A stretch of DNA of 64,000 nucleotides from Alicyclobacillus sp. SP_1 (GCF_024706985.1 NZ_JAMCCX010000083.1:1-64000); one strand, 5' to 3'. Shown: positions 42,993 to 52,431, counted from the stretch's first letter. Notes: a model not told the origin generated them from the letters alone. Translations and numbers: made by a program.

Positions 42993-44315
42993 CTACCCAA
43001 AGGTGTGAACAGTGGTCCAGTGCAGTCCTCCATCAGTCGTTTGATAAAGCGTCGACGGCGCATGTTGAAAAGCCGTGCTGACCGCTATAAATCCAACGGT
43101 CGGAGACAAAAATGAAGGGACGACCTCTTGTCCTGGAAGTTTCAGAGATAGAACCGTCCATTTGACTCCCCCGTCCAGCGTCTTCGCCAGCGTGATCCGA
43201 CCTCGAACTCCACAGGCGGAGCATTCTCCAAACTGATAGGCAATGCCATGCGGCAGCGCCACCAGTGGCCCCGGCTCGACACCAGTACCATGGAATCCAC
43301 CCGGATGCTGACCAGCATAGCCGGGCGCTGGTCCTGCCCCCGCCGTCGCACTGCGGATGACAGCCTGCCACGTCTGTCCGCCGTTATCGGTATGAAAGAC
43401 GGTGTAGGACTGCTGATTCATGCCAGCTCCACCAAGCACCGTTCCCCAGATGTCCCGTGCACTGACCACTGTAGACAAGCCGGGACGAAACGCCTCAGAG
43501 ACGGCTAGCGCCGTCTTCAGAGAAACGGTATTGGACGAAGGACGGTCCAAGTAGACGGCTTGCACTTCTGACGCAGACGCAGGACTGCTCGTCTCGCCGT
43601 TGTTCCAACGGAAGCGAACAACGGTCGGCAGCTTCTCCATTCGCCAATGCGCTCCTCCATCGGTAGTGACCCACTCGACCTCCGCCGTGGAGTCCTGACG
43701 CCCACTGCGCGAGGAACCGGAGCCACTATGCCCCACACGCTCCAACACATATCCGTCGTTGACCGAAGTAAAGTGCACATTTCTGTTTCTATAGGAGCGT
43801 GACCAGAAGTCGGGCAGCACGTTCACCTTCGTCCAACTCAGACCGCCATTCCGCGTGGCAAGCAAAACCCCCGGTTGATTCTGAGTCTGTCCGACCGCCA
43901 GCGCGTAACCGTCCAGCGAGTTGACCATATCAAAATGTTCCACGCGGTAGGGTCCTTGATAAGACGTGTCCCACGTATGCCCCCCGTTGTCCGTTCGCAG
44001 AATGTAACCACTCGCCCCAGCCAGACCAACCTTGCGGGACACAAAATCCAACGCGTCGAGCGTCATGGTCTTTGTGTTGACCGACAACTGTGGAGGCGTT
44101 GCGTTATGCTGAGGTACCGTTGTGTTCGACGAGTTGGGCGAATTGGATTCCTTCGGCGCAGTCGGCACTTTAGCCTGTGTGCTTGTCTGCGTCTTGTTCC
44201 CCTTGTCTTGTGCAGTCCTGTGCACTAGAGTTGCAGAAGACACCCCGCAGCCCGTCAAACCAGCCACAGCGAGTACCGACAACACCATATAAAAGAAAGG
44301 TTTTTGAGACTTCAT
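42993..44315 (-). CDS. Secreted lipoprotein with BNR/Asp-box repeats
   Basis: The start is ATG 44315, eight bases after GAGGAG. The N-terminus is a lipoprotein signal with a VAGLTGC lipobox (Cys about residue 23). A Ser/Thr/Pro-rich linker of some 45 residues leads to at least six Asp-box (SxDxGxTW-like) repeats: DNGGHTW, NGGLSW, DGGAHW, DNGGQTW, DGGVKW, DGGLHW. This indicates a beta-propeller of the sialidase/YCF48 type, a fold used for extracellular binding or scaffolding. No catalytic glycosidase residues are evident. A solitary gene. Confidence 0.85.
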   Translation of the reverse strand: MKSQKPFFYMVLSVLAVAGLTGCGVSSATLVHRTAQDKGNKTQTSTQAKVPTAPKESNSPNSSNTTVPQHNATPPQLSVNTKTMTLDALDFVSRKVGLAGASGYILRTDNGGHTWDTSYQGPYRVEHFDMVNSLDGYALAVGQTQNQPGVLLATRNGGLSWTKVNVLPDFWSRSYRNRNVHFTSVNDGYVLERVGHSGSGSSRSGRQDSTAEVEWVTTDGGAHWRMEKLPTVVRFRWNNGETSSPASASEVQAVYLDRPSSNTVSLKTALAVSEAFRPGLSTVVSARDIWGTVLGGAGMNQQSYTVFHTDNGGQTWQAVIRSATAGAGPAPGYAGQHPGGFHGTGVEPGPLVALPHGIAYQFGECSACGVRGRITLAKTLDGGVKWTVLSLKLPGQEVVPSFLSPTVGFIAVSTAFQHAPSTLYQTTDGGLHWTTVHTFG

Positions 44316-44596
44316 CGATTCCACTCCTCACATTGCTCTCGGTGCTCCAGTGGAAACTGAGAGTTTGTCGACCATCCATCCGGACATCCACCATTAGACG
44401 ATGAGAAGTACAACAATGTGACATGCTTCTTCTCGATTCAGACAAAATCTTCGGCCCAAAGGGTACTGGGTTCCGAACGAAAAGGCCCACGCGATTTGAC
44501 AGTGCCAAGCATCCGTCGGTGACGCTGAATGGACTCCCGCCACACGGAGTGAGTCGGCATAGCTAGCGTGAGTCTGGTTCTTCTCTACAAGGACGC
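44316..44596. other. Intergenic, no gene seen
   Basis: No good ORF, promoter or repeat was recognised upstream of the lipoprotein gene. Confidence 0.5.
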
Positions 44597-44632
44597 AAAA
44601 AAACCGCTTGCCGACTGGGTCAGCAAGCGGTT
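44597..44632 (-). terminator. Intrinsic terminator of trxA
   Basis: On the minus strand AACCGCTTGC and GCAAGCGGTT flank an 11-base loop, followed by TTTTTTGCG. It is 30 bases past the trxA stop. Confidence 0.9.
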
Positions 44633-44661
44633 GTCATGCAACGACAGCTCTGATATTCGAC

Positions 44662-44979
44662 TTATAGATGTTCAGCCAAGCGGGAAGCCAATTCCGCTTT
44701 GGGCATATAGCCCACCAACTGCTGGGCAACCTTTCCGTCCTTGAACAGAATCATTGTCGGGATGCTCATGATATTGTATTTGCCAGGCGTCTGAGGATTT
44801 GCATCCACATCCATCTTCGCGACTGTAACCTTATCCGCATGCTCTGCCGAAAATTCCTCCAAGACTGGAGCCATCATGCGACAAGGTCCGCACCAAGTAG
44901 CCCAAAAATCCACCAAAACCGGTTTATCGGATTTAAGCAACTCGGGAAATTTATCGTCCGTTACTGGAACTGTAGCCAT
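44662..44979 (-). CDS. trxA: Thioredoxin
   Basis: A 105-residue thioredoxin with the active-site WCGPC in LVDFWATWCGPCRMMAPVLEE, cis-proline in SIPTMILFKDGK and the C-terminal helix. It is the general cytoplasmic disulfide reductant and a likely electron donor to the neighbouring Tpx. A TATAAT -10 lies upstream. ATG 44979 follows a GAGGT site. Confidence 0.98.
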   Translation of the reverse strand: MATVPVTDDKFPELLKSDKPVLVDFWATWCGPCRMMAPVLEEFSAEHADKVTVAKMDVDANPQTPGKYNIMSIPTMILFKDGKVAQQLVGYMPKAELASRLAEHL

Positions 44980-45065
44980 TGTACCTTACCTCCTCAAAAT
45001 AGATGGGACAACCGTCGAAAGACGGCAGTGCCCATGGGGACACTCGTTCGATGCGCCCTAGCATC

Positions 45066-45095
45066 ATTATACCCCAACGGGGCATCGTATTGCAC
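45066..45095 (-). promoter_or_regulatory. Probable SigA promoter of trxA
   Basis: GTGCAA, 18 bases, TATAAT on the minus strand, ~87 bases before the trxA ATG. Confidence 0.55.
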
Positions 45096-45207
45096 GTGAT
45101 TCTTTTAAAATCATCGCATCAACAAGTTTCTGGGTGTACCCAATGACACCCTCACAAACGATGTTCATCTCTTCGGCCAGACTCGCTCTGACTCGCCTCT
45201 GTTTGAA

Positions 45208-45726
45208 TTACACGTGAGCCTTCGCTGCTGCAAGCGCTGCTTCATAGTTCGGGTGCTGTGTGATATCCGGCACATACTCTGCGTGGACGACCACATCGTC
45301 TTTGTCCACCACAAACACCGCGCGGCATTCAATGCGGCGCTCTTTCAAATATGTACCGTAGCTGGTTCCAAAATTCATATCCATGTGGTCAGAAAGAGTG
45401 ACAACTTGTTCCAGACCGGAAGCGCCGCACCACCGTTTTTGAGCAAACGGAAGGTCTGCACTGATGGTCAGCACCACCACTTCACTCCCGAGCTTCTGCG
45501 ACTCTTCGTTAAATCGACGAGTCTGCGCATCACACACACCCGTGTCTAGAGAAGGTACTACACTCAAGATACGCACCTTGTTCGCATAATTATGAAGGGA
45601 CACTTTCGACCAATCGTTCGCCGTCAATTGAAAATCAGGCGCGGTCTCACCCACTTGAATCTCCGAACCAACCAACGTGACCGGGTTTCCCCCCATGGCC
45701 ACCACACCTTGCCGCTCCTCAGCCAT
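45208..45726 (-). CDS. tpx: Thiol peroxidase (atypical 2-Cys peroxiredoxin)
   Basis: Tpx reduces peroxides using thioredoxin. The 172-residue product has SVVPSLDTGVCDAQTRRFNEE with the peroxidatic cysteine, the resolving cysteine in FAQKRWCGASG, and the family VGETAPDFQLTANDWSKVSL. The start is ATG 45726, behind GGAGGGGTGA. It lies upstream of trxA on the same strand with ~230 bases between; purN is 87 bases upstream. Confidence 0.95.
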   Translation of the reverse strand: MAEERQGVVAMGGNPVTLVGSEIQVGETAPDFQLTANDWSKVSLHNYANKVRILSVVPSLDTGVCDAQTRRFNEESQKLGSEVVVLTISADLPFAQKRWCGASGLEQVVTLSDHMDMNFGTSYGTYLKERRIECRAVFVVDKDDVVVHAEYVPDITQHPNYEAALAAAKAHV

Positions 45727-45813
45727 CCGTTCACCCCTCCATGACCATCCAAACATCCCAACAGAGATATCGTACGCCATCTCTTTGGAAGATGCCAGCA
45801 AACATTGCAACGT

Positions 45814-46455
45814 TTATTGCAAACGAGGAGTATTGCCATTCGAGCTTCCATTCGAGCTCCCGTTCGCGCCTCCATCCGTGGCTCGCGACCAGGCTTGGAG
45901 CACTTCGACAAACAGCGTTGCTTCGAGCGCCTTGACCCGTTCAGCCAAAGTCTCTGGTGTGTCGCCAGGCTGCACCGAGAGGGCTCTTTGCGCCAAAATC
46001 CGACCGTGATCGTACTCTTCATCGACAAGATGAATGGTGGCTCCCGTTTCCGTTTCTCCTGCCGCAATCACCGCTTCGTGCACATGCAGGCCGTACATCC
46101 CCTTCCCGCCGTATTTCGGAAGCAACGCGGGATGCACATTGAGGATACAATCTCGATACGCGAGCAGCGTATGCTGGCCAAGTTTTCGCATGTAGCCGCT
46201 GAGGACGACCACATCCACCTCTGCCTCCTTCAGTGTTGCACAAATCGCCTCGTCTTCGGAGGCATACGGAGCGTACCGCGTCTGATGGATAATTTCAGTT
46301 CGCAGTCCGCAACTTTCGGCGAATGACAAAGCGGAACTGCCACTGCGATTCGAAATGACGACCATCGGTACTGCATCAAGCATTCCTTGGTTACAGGCGT
46401 GGACAATTGCGCGCATGCTACTGCCATTATACGATGCCAAAAACCCTAGTCTCAC
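45814..46455 (-). CDS. purN: Phosphoribosylglycinamide formyltransferase
   Basis: PurN transfers a formyl group from 10-formyl-THF to GAR in purine synthesis. The 213-residue product has the phosphate-binding start GFLASYNGSSMRAI, VLSGYMRKLG, the catalytic NVHPALLPKYGGKGMYG (Asn and His; about residues 106-122), and IHLVDEEYDHGRILAQ with the catalytic Asp. It ends with an unusual low-complexity tail GGANGSSNGSSNGNT built from a 12-base tandem repeat (about 45837-45872). It is not in a purine operon here. ATG 46455 is the start. Confidence 0.94.
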   Translation of the reverse strand: MRLGFLASYNGSSMRAIVHACNQGMLDAVPMVVISNRSGSSALSFAESCGLRTEIIHQTRYAPYASEDEAICATLKEAEVDVVVLSGYMRKLGQHTLLAYRDCILNVHPALLPKYGGKGMYGLHVHEAVIAAGETETGATIHLVDEEYDHGRILAQRALSVQPGDTPETLAERVKALEATLFVEVLQAWSRATDGGANGSSNGSSNGNTPRLQ

Positions 46456-46649
46456 GGTGCGAATCGTCTCCTTTCGATAGTGTGGAAATTGCGAGAAATG
46501 TTGGAATACCTCAATAACGGCAGGATTTTATGGGGAAACACGTCGAATACGTGCAATCACAGCCAAATGACCGCACGGGCGGGAACCCAGCGACTCTTTT
46601 CATCCCTGCATTCACCCACCTAGATTGGCACACAGGAGGTTCCACGCTC

Positions 46650-48608
46650 ATGAAATCTCGCTCGTTTCTTCAATGGTTCGCAGCAGGTGCTCTCGCCAGC
46701 TTGGCACTCTCTGCATTCGCACCACAGACGGCGTACGCAGCCACCAACCCATCTCCTATGACCAAACGTTGGATTGACGTCAATGGTCAAGCGTACGAGC
46801 ATCCTTACGCTTTTGTCGCCAACGGTACTACTTACATGCCACTTTACTACGTCATGCAGGCTCTCAACCACATGGGGCTGACAGACAAATGGAACGGTCA
46901 GACCTGGACCATGAGCGGTCCGTCCAGTTTGCCCGCCAATTTCGCGGACATCACACTGAACCAGTCCACGTCGAACATTGTACTTGATGGCACAACCATT
47001 GAACACTTTCCACGCATGGTCGCGGTCGATCCATTCTCAGGCAAACAAACGACCTACATTCCCATCTGGTACCTGCAACAAGCGCTTAATCGACTGCAAA
47101 TTTTCAATCCGTGGGACGGTCAAAAGTGGAGTTTGTACAGCCCCAGTCCACTGTTGGCCTTAGCCGCCCAGCCGGCTGGGCAAGCCTCAAGTGCCCAAGG
47201 AGGCGCCGACTCGACGGGCGACCTCTTCGCCGCTTACGCGTCACCTACCGCCACGCCGCAGCAGTTCGGAAGCGAGGCGGCGGCTGCAAACGCCATTTCC
47301 GGCAACGCGGAAGGCTACATCGTCAACCTCAGCACCCATCAAGTCGTTCAACTGCCCGAAGACGCCTGGTCTTTGAATGCGAATGGACAGTTTACTTCTA
47401 CGGAACTTCCCGGATACCCCTTTTCCACACCGACGTTTGCACAGGCGGGAGACGTCTATGAGGCAGTCAATGCGGTTGCCGGAAGTACCCCAAATGACAC
47501 GCAATTCTATCTCATCTCCCAAGATGGAACCTACTCAGGAGCGTTCGCCGGCGTCTACGAAGACCCTTTCCGCACCGTCGACCTGCGGTTCCCTGCCCCC
47601 GCCGCCATCCAGGCTTCGACCTTGAACGCTTTCGTTCAAACGATGAAGCCGAATGCCGGTCTATCGGGGCTTGGTGACGTCATCATGACGTCTGCCAAGG
47701 AGTATGGCGTGAGCGCCAGCTATCTGCTCTCTCACGCTATTTTAGAGAGCGGATACGGCAACAATCCGATTGCCAGCATCAAAAACAATCTCTATGGTTT
47801 TGGTGCGTATGATGCCAACCCGCAGAATGATGCTGGTGTGTTTCCCAGCAAAGCTTATGCCATTCGTTTTCAGGCTTGGTTCGTTCGGAACACTTATCTC
47901 GACCCCAGTGGCAGCGAATACTACGAATCGCCCACGCTGGACGGGATGAATCAAAACTATGCGACCGATCCGCTCTGGGCCATCCAAATCGCCGGTATCA
48001 TGCGGGAGCTATCCGACTTTGCTGGCACGCATGCAGACCAGTACACACAGTACGAAGACACGAACGTCCCACCGACACCTGTCACTACCGCAGAACCCGT
48101 CTTCCTGATGACGGGTGCCGTCGGCGCCATCGAGAGCGATGCGCCAAGCGGCGGACTTCCCATCTACCCGTCCGTAGCAGACGGAGAGTCGGTCAATGGT
48201 ACGGGGATCATGGACAGCACGGCCCTGTTGAGTCCGGGAACGAGCGTCCAAGTCAACGAAATGATGCAGGGATTTGCCAATGGCTTTGTTGTCGAATGGT
48301 ATCACGTTTCCACCGACACGGTTTCCGGTTGGGTCGATTCACAGTACGTGGCGCTCAGCAATGTGTATCGCGCGGTCGCCGACGGATCGCCCATTCTACC
48401 TGTCTACGGCAGCGCTAGCCTGACCAGCCCGACCATCTACACCATTCACACCGGAAACTACGTCGTGTCTGCCGCGCCAACCAATATCGTGAATGGGATG
48501 GTAAGCGTGCAATTGGTCAACCAAGAAAACGGGGCGCCACTGACTGGATATCTTCCAATCAGCGAGGTTTCGTTGGTACCAGTGGCACCGCAGGGCGGAA
48601 ACTCGTAA
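46650..48608 (+). CDS. Secreted N-acetylglucosaminidase with stalk-like domains
   Basis: The start is ATG 46650, ten bases after AGGAGG; the longer frame has no site. A signal peptide ends near TAYA (residues 1-~30). Two copies of a copper-amine-oxidase-like stalk domain (WIDVNGQAYEHPYAFVANGTTYMPLYYVM and VLDGTTIEHFPRMV...TYIPIWYL) follow, then a linker. The glucosaminidase domain (PF01832-like, about residues 330-480) has SASYLLSHAILESGYG with the catalytic Glu, then NNLYGFGAYD, YAIRFQAWFV and GMNQNYATDP. The C-terminus holds an SH3-like region that probably binds wall. A peptidoglycan hydrolase, likely in cell-separation or growth. Confidence 0.88.
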   Translation: MKSRSFLQWFAAGALASLALSAFAPQTAYAATNPSPMTKRWIDVNGQAYEHPYAFVANGTTYMPLYYVMQALNHMGLTDKWNGQTWTMSGPSSLPANFADITLNQSTSNIVLDGTTIEHFPRMVAVDPFSGKQTTYIPIWYLQQALNRLQIFNPWDGQKWSLYSPSPLLALAAQPAGQASSAQGGADSTGDLFAAYASPTATPQQFGSEAAAANAISGNAEGYIVNLSTHQVVQLPEDAWSLNANGQFTSTELPGYPFSTPTFAQAGDVYEAVNAVAGSTPNDTQFYLISQDGTYSGAFAGVYEDPFRTVDLRFPAPAAIQASTLNAFVQTMKPNAGLSGLGDVIMTSAKEYGVSASYLLSHAILESGYGNNPIASIKNNLYGFGAYDANPQNDAGVFPSKAYAIRFQAWFVRNTYLDPSGSEYYESPTLDGMNQNYATDPLWAIQIAGIMRELSDFAGTHADQYTQYEDTNVPPTPVTTAEPVFLMTGAVGAIESDAPSGGLPIYPSVADGESVNGTGIMDSTALLSPGTSVQVNEMMQGFANGFVVEWYHVSTDTVSGWVDSQYVALSNVYRAVADGSPILPVYGSASLTSPTIYTIHTGNYVVSAAPTNIVNGMVSVQLVNQENGAPLTGYLPISEVSLVPVAPQGGNS

Positions 48609-48645
48609 ACTGTTCAACAACATGACGACAAAGGCAGGGATGAGA

Positions 48646-49848
48646 ATGAAGATCCCCATGGCGAATCGACTCGCGCCACTGTCCACAGGGATTTTTGCAG
48701 AACTGGCTGCGGAGAAGCGGAGACTGTTGAAAGCAGGACGCGATGTGATTGACCTGAGCGTAGGTAGCCCGGATTTACCACCACCCCCGCTGATACTGGA
48801 CAAGATGGCGACGTATGTCGCCAATCCGGACCTTTACTCGTACAGCATTTCAGGCATTGAGGCCTTTCAACACGCTGCCGCCTCGTTCTACCAGGCGCGC
48901 TACGGTGTATCGCTGGACCCACAGTCTGAAGTTCTGCAACTCGCGGGTACACAGGAGGGACTTTCACACCTGCCGCTGGCGATGCTCAACGAGGGAGATG
49001 TCGCCCTCGTTCCCAATCCAGGATATCCTATTTATGAAACAAGCGTTCGCCTCGCAGGTGCTACGCCATATTCTTTGCCTCTTCGTGAAGAGCGAAACTT
49101 CCTCCCGGATTTTGACGCCATTCCCGGCGATATTTTGGAGCGCACAAAACTCATGATTTTGAACTATCCGGGCAATCCAGTGACAGCACTTGCTGACCGC
49201 TCTTTCTTCGAAGAAGTCGTCACGTTCGCGAGGCGCCACCACATTTTCGTTGTCCATGACTTCGCGTATTCAGAACTCGTTTTTGATGGGATACGCCCCA
49301 TATCGTTTCTCGCCGTCCCAGGCGCCAAGGAAGTCGGTGTCGAGTTCAACTCGCTCTCAAAGACGTTCAACATGGCAGGTTGCCGTGTTGGTTACATCTG
49401 TGGCAACGCAGAAGGCATTGCCCGCCTCTCGATGCTCAAGTCGCATATGGATTTTGGAAACTTCTTGCCCATTCAATGGGCAGCAGTCGACGCATTGACA
49501 GCACCATCCGAGGTTTTCGAGGCGCAGCTGAGTGAGTACGTCAAACGCCGCGATGCCCTGCGAGATGGCTTGGCGGAAGCTGGCTGGACCATTCCGACCA
49601 CGCGCGCCACGATGTTTGTCTGGGCCCGCATACCCGCCGCGGTGTCATCGCGCGAGTTTGCTTTCTCACTCCTTCGAGAGGCTGGCGTTGCCTGTACGCC
49701 CGGAGATGCTTTCGGATCCGAAGGGGAAGGCTACGTCCGAATGGCGCTCGTTCATCCGGTGGAAAAGCTGCAGGAGGCGGCGCACCGAGTGTCAAGATTT
49801 CTTGAATCGACCGTCGAGCGCACCACGAGCTACAGCGAACCACGCTAG
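48646..49848 (+). CDS. Class I/II PLP aminotransferase (DapL/LL-DAP-aminotransferase-like)
   Basis: A 400-residue fold-type I aminotransferase. VIDLSVGSPDLPPPP and YSYSISGIEAF begin the family, the PLP lysine sits in FNSLSKTFNMAGCRVGY (about residues 233-249), and LVPNPGYPIYETSVRLAG, LILNYPGNPVTA-like and HDFAYSELVFDG give the cofactor-ring and pyridine contacts. The grouping near LL-diaminopimelate aminotransferases (DapL) is by overall pattern; the substrate is unproven. ATG 48646, behind AGGGATGAGA, is chosen. It is 37 bases after the glucosaminidase gene. The 3' end overlaps the convergent PsiE-like frame by 57 bases. Confidence 0.9.
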   Translation: MKIPMANRLAPLSTGIFAELAAEKRRLLKAGRDVIDLSVGSPDLPPPPLILDKMATYVANPDLYSYSISGIEAFQHAAASFYQARYGVSLDPQSEVLQLAGTQEGLSHLPLAMLNEGDVALVPNPGYPIYETSVRLAGATPYSLPLREERNFLPDFDAIPGDILERTKLMILNYPGNPVTALADRSFFEEVVTFARRHHIFVVHDFAYSELVFDGIRPISFLAVPGAKEVGVEFNSLSKTFNMAGCRVGYICGNAEGIARLSMLKSHMDFGNFLPIQWAAVDALTAPSEVFEAQLSEYVKRRDALRDGLAEAGWTIPTTRATMFVWARIPAAVSSREFAFSLLREAGVACTPGDAFGSEGEGYVRMALVHPVEKLQEAAHRVSRFLESTVERTTSYSEPR

Positions 49849-50211
49849 CCGCACGAGTAAGACCACAGTGAAAGCCCCCACCTCGAGAGCGAGATTTTGC
49901 TCATCGGCAGACAGCAAAATTTTTCGCGCCAAGACGGTGAGTAGCACGTCCATGAGACGGTCGGGGGAGAGGGTACGAACGAGATCGACAATTTCATAAA
50001 CCAAAAGCAACCAAAAAATGTCCTCAGCCACAGATGGGAAATGCCCCAAAAACGCCTGTGGCTTGAGTACGTAAACGGCCCATTTGGCGAGAAAACCGGC
50101 GATGCCAAGGACAAGTGAACAAAGAATGATGAAAACAATCACCCAGCGAATATACAGAAAAACTTTGTGGCCACTGTGCTCCAACCAATTTTCGGGCCCT
50201 TGTTCCGCCAT
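49792..50211 (-). CDS. PsiE-like membrane protein
   Basis: A 139-residue protein with about four membrane helices (about residues 20-45, 65-85, 90-100 and 110-128). The family features IRWVIVFIILCSLVLGIAG, EDIFWLLLVYEIVDLVRTLSPDRLMDVLLTVLARKILL point to the phosphate-starvation-inducible PsiE family, whose function is unknown. The start ATG 50211 is preceded by AGGAGG at seven bases. It overlaps the 3' end of the aminotransferase gene. Confidence 0.75.
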   Translation of the reverse strand: MAEQGPENWLEHSGHKVFLYIRWVIVFIILCSLVLGIAGFLAKWAVYVLKPQAFLGHFPSVAEDIFWLLLVYEIVDLVRTLSPDRLMDVLLTVLARKILLSADEQNLALEVGAFTVVLLVRLAWFAVARGALDGRFKKS

Positions 50212-50479
50212 CCGAATGCCTCCTCTCTCACCCGCTATACAGGCGCGAGTACCGGGTCTCGTCCACTCGGCGAACGACGCTGGTCAGAATCTGCTCGACC
50301 ATTCTGCCCGCAATGGCCTTACTGCATACCCATTTTGCAGAGGGCGGGCCATTTCCGCTAGACTGTAGGCAGTGAGCCTTCGGCGCTCGCCTCCAGTTCG
50401 CTGTGAATGTGCCCGCCGATGCCTCGAATCCATCCAGCGAGAACGGCTCTCTGGAATCCCTTGTCAGGAGGTGGCTTAT

Positions 50480-51187
50480 CTGAGTAGCCATCCCACGCTT
50501 GTACTGGCCTTCGTAGCTGGCCTTTTATCTTTTCTATCTCCCTGTTGTCTGCCTCTGTATCCGTCTTACATTTCCTACATTTCCGGAGTCACCTACAGCC
50601 CATCCGGATACAGTCTCGGCAACCGCATGCGTGCCCTTCGTCACACGCTCTTTTTCATTGTTGGGTTTTCAATTATTTTTTTCGCTCTCGGGCTCTCTGC
50701 GACTCTGCTCGGTCGGCTTTTTATCGACTATCGCGAAGCCATTCGCATCGGTGGCGGCATCATCATTTTCGTGATGGGCCTGATGCTTTCCGGACTGATT
50801 GCGCCGAACTGGATGTTGCGTGAGCGAAAGTGGGAGTACCGGAGTAGCAAGACGAGCTATTTCGCCTCGGTTCTGGTCGGTATCAGCTTCGCAGCCGGTT
50901 GGACCCCTTGCATCGGTCCCATCTTGGCAGGCGTTCTCGTCTTGGCAGCCAATGAAAGTGCCTCCGGCATAGCCCTCATTCTGATGTACATTCTCGGTTT
51001 TGCCGTGCCTTTTCTCCTCTTTGGGTTCACTCTCGGGTCTGTCCGCAAACTTGCCAAATACGGAGCTTGGCTGTCTCGCATTGGCGGATATGTGATGATG
51101 GTGATGGGTATTTTGCTCGTCACGAATGAACTGTCCCGGATTACCATCTGGCTCATTCAACTGTACGGAGGTTTTACGGGATTTTAG
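50480..51187 (+). CDS. ccdA: Cytochrome c biogenesis/thiol-redox protein CcdA
   Basis: CcdA passes reducing equivalents from cytoplasmic thioredoxin across the membrane. The ~235-residue product has six hydrophobic segments and the paired redox cysteines in AFVAGLLSFLSPCCLPLYPSYISYISG (helix 1) and GISFAAGWTPCIGPILAGVL (helix 4). Length matches B. subtilis CcdA (about 235). CTG 50480 is eight bases after AGGAGG and fits the family start; no ATG, GTG or TTG is better spaced, and an upstream GTG at 50471 overlaps the site. A rare CTG start should be checked. Confidence 0.9.
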   Translation: MSSHPTLVLAFVAGLLSFLSPCCLPLYPSYISYISGVTYSPSGYSLGNRMRALRHTLFFIVGFSIIFFALGLSATLLGRLFIDYREAIRIGGGIIIFVMGLMLSGLIAPNWMLRERKWEYRSSKTSYFASVLVGISFAAGWTPCIGPILAGVLVLAANESASGIALILMYILGFAVPFLLFGFTLGSVRKLAKYGAWLSRIGGYVMMVMGILLVTNELSRITIWLIQLYGGFTGF

Positions 51188-51283
51188 CAAGACCACGAGG
51201 TGACCGATCACGCTGCCATGCGCGACTTCCATACCACGCTTCCATGGCACTTCCAACGTCCCCTATAAGCGCTTCGCTTATCC

Positions 51284-52303
51284 TCACATGCCGACATACC
51301 GTGCATACAAACTGCGAGCCTTGGCACTGTCGTCGACGCCATGAATCAGCGCTCGTCCGTCCGCAAACAAGGTCAATTGCACGTCTCCGAAGTCGCAGCG
51401 GAGCAAATGGGCATTGTGACGCACTTGCCCAAGCCTTGACAACCGTTCTGCCATCGCTTCCAAAGAAACTTGCAAACTACTCTCTGGTCGTACCTGAATC
51501 GTCCGGCGGCCACAAAGAGACACCGTCAGCCCGTCGGTTCGTGCCTCCAGTGACTGAAACTGCCGGAGCTGACAACACGGGCAATCCGTCTTTGGCGGGG
51601 ACAGTTGCACAGACCGAAATTCGTTGTCCCACACGTTGACATGCATCAGAGCATTGCTGAGGGCAGCCAAGTTCCCCGTGAGATACTTCAAAATCTCTGC
51701 CACTTGCAAGGATGCGATGATGGCTACGACCGGTGCAATGACGCCGACCGTGTCACAAGTGTCGTGCCCTCCAACATCTCCATCGCTGCCAAACAAGCAC
51801 GTCAGGCAAGCGGTTTGTAAAGGGCGAAAAAACGCGGTGGTCCCATAAGAACTGACGGCTCCGCCGTACGACCAAGGAATACCGTATTGAACTGCAACGT
51901 CATTCATCAGATAACGCACTTGGAAGTTATCCGTTCCATCGACAATCACGTCGACATCCGCCAACCACTTCTTTGCATTGCGCCATGTCAAATCTTCGAT
52001 GACAGCTTCAATCTGCACGTCGCGATTCGCAGCTTGTAGCTTTTGGGCAGCGGCTTCCGCCTTCGCTCGACCCAGCTCGGCATCTTCTTCATCGTAGAGC
52101 GTTTGCCGCTGCAAGTTAGACGGCTCGATAATATCGCGATCGACCAGGCGCAAAAACCCAACTCCCGCCCGCACCAATTGCGTTGCCAGCACCGTTCCCA
52201 ACGCACCCATCCCAACGATGACAACCCGTGCTGCCGCTAATCGCTGCTGGCCTTCACGGCCAATCGGCCGAAACAACACTTGCCGGGAATATCTATCGTC
52301 CAT
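51284..52303 (-). CDS. ThiF/MoeB-family adenylyltransferase
   Basis: An E1-like enzyme activating a ThiS or MoaD sulfur-carrier C-terminus. The 339-residue product has DRYSRQVLF, the nucleotide loop VVIVGMGALGTVLATQLVRAGVG (about 26-48), the conserved DRDIIEPSNLQRQTLY, and the catalytic aspartate stretch VDVIVDGTDNFQVRYLMND. Zinc-binding CLTC (near residue 172) and CPCC (near 242) pairs are intact. A C-terminal ~95-residue domain extends it. ATG 52303, six bases after GGGGGAC. Neither thiS nor moaD adjoins it. Confidence 0.9.
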   Translation of the reverse strand: MDDRYSRQVLFRPIGREGQQRLAAARVVIVGMGALGTVLATQLVRAGVGFLRLVDRDIIEPSNLQRQTLYDEEDAELGRAKAEAAAQKLQAANRDVQIEAVIEDLTWRNAKKWLADVDVIVDGTDNFQVRYLMNDVAVQYGIPWSYGGAVSSYGTTAFFRPLQTACLTCLFGSDGDVGGHDTCDTVGVIAPVVAIIASLQVAEILKYLTGNLAALSNALMHVNVWDNEFRSVQLSPPKTDCPCCQLRQFQSLEARTDGLTVSLCGRRTIQVRPESSLQVSLEAMAERLSRLGQVRHNAHLLRCDFGDVQLTLFADGRALIHGVDDSAKARSLYARYVGM

Positions 52304-52431
52304 CCATAGTCCCCCACAATCCATCATCGATAAAGAACTCTACTACTGATACCACGCCCACGGAGGGCTATGCAACAGCGAGTCTATGGGTGTGCACGAG
52401 TTGACCGAATAACCAGCCATCCGCAGAGCAC

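Noticed and set aside
50228-50302. 24-residue minus-strand frame ending 16 bases before the PsiE-like gene
   Set aside because: High GC3 but no clear ribosome site; could be the end of a leader peptide; evidence insufficient.
51265-51281. ATAAGCG-CTT-CGCTTAT hairpin between ccdA and the ThiF/MoeB gene
   Set aside because: Short stem, tight loop and no T-tail on either strand; could be chance.
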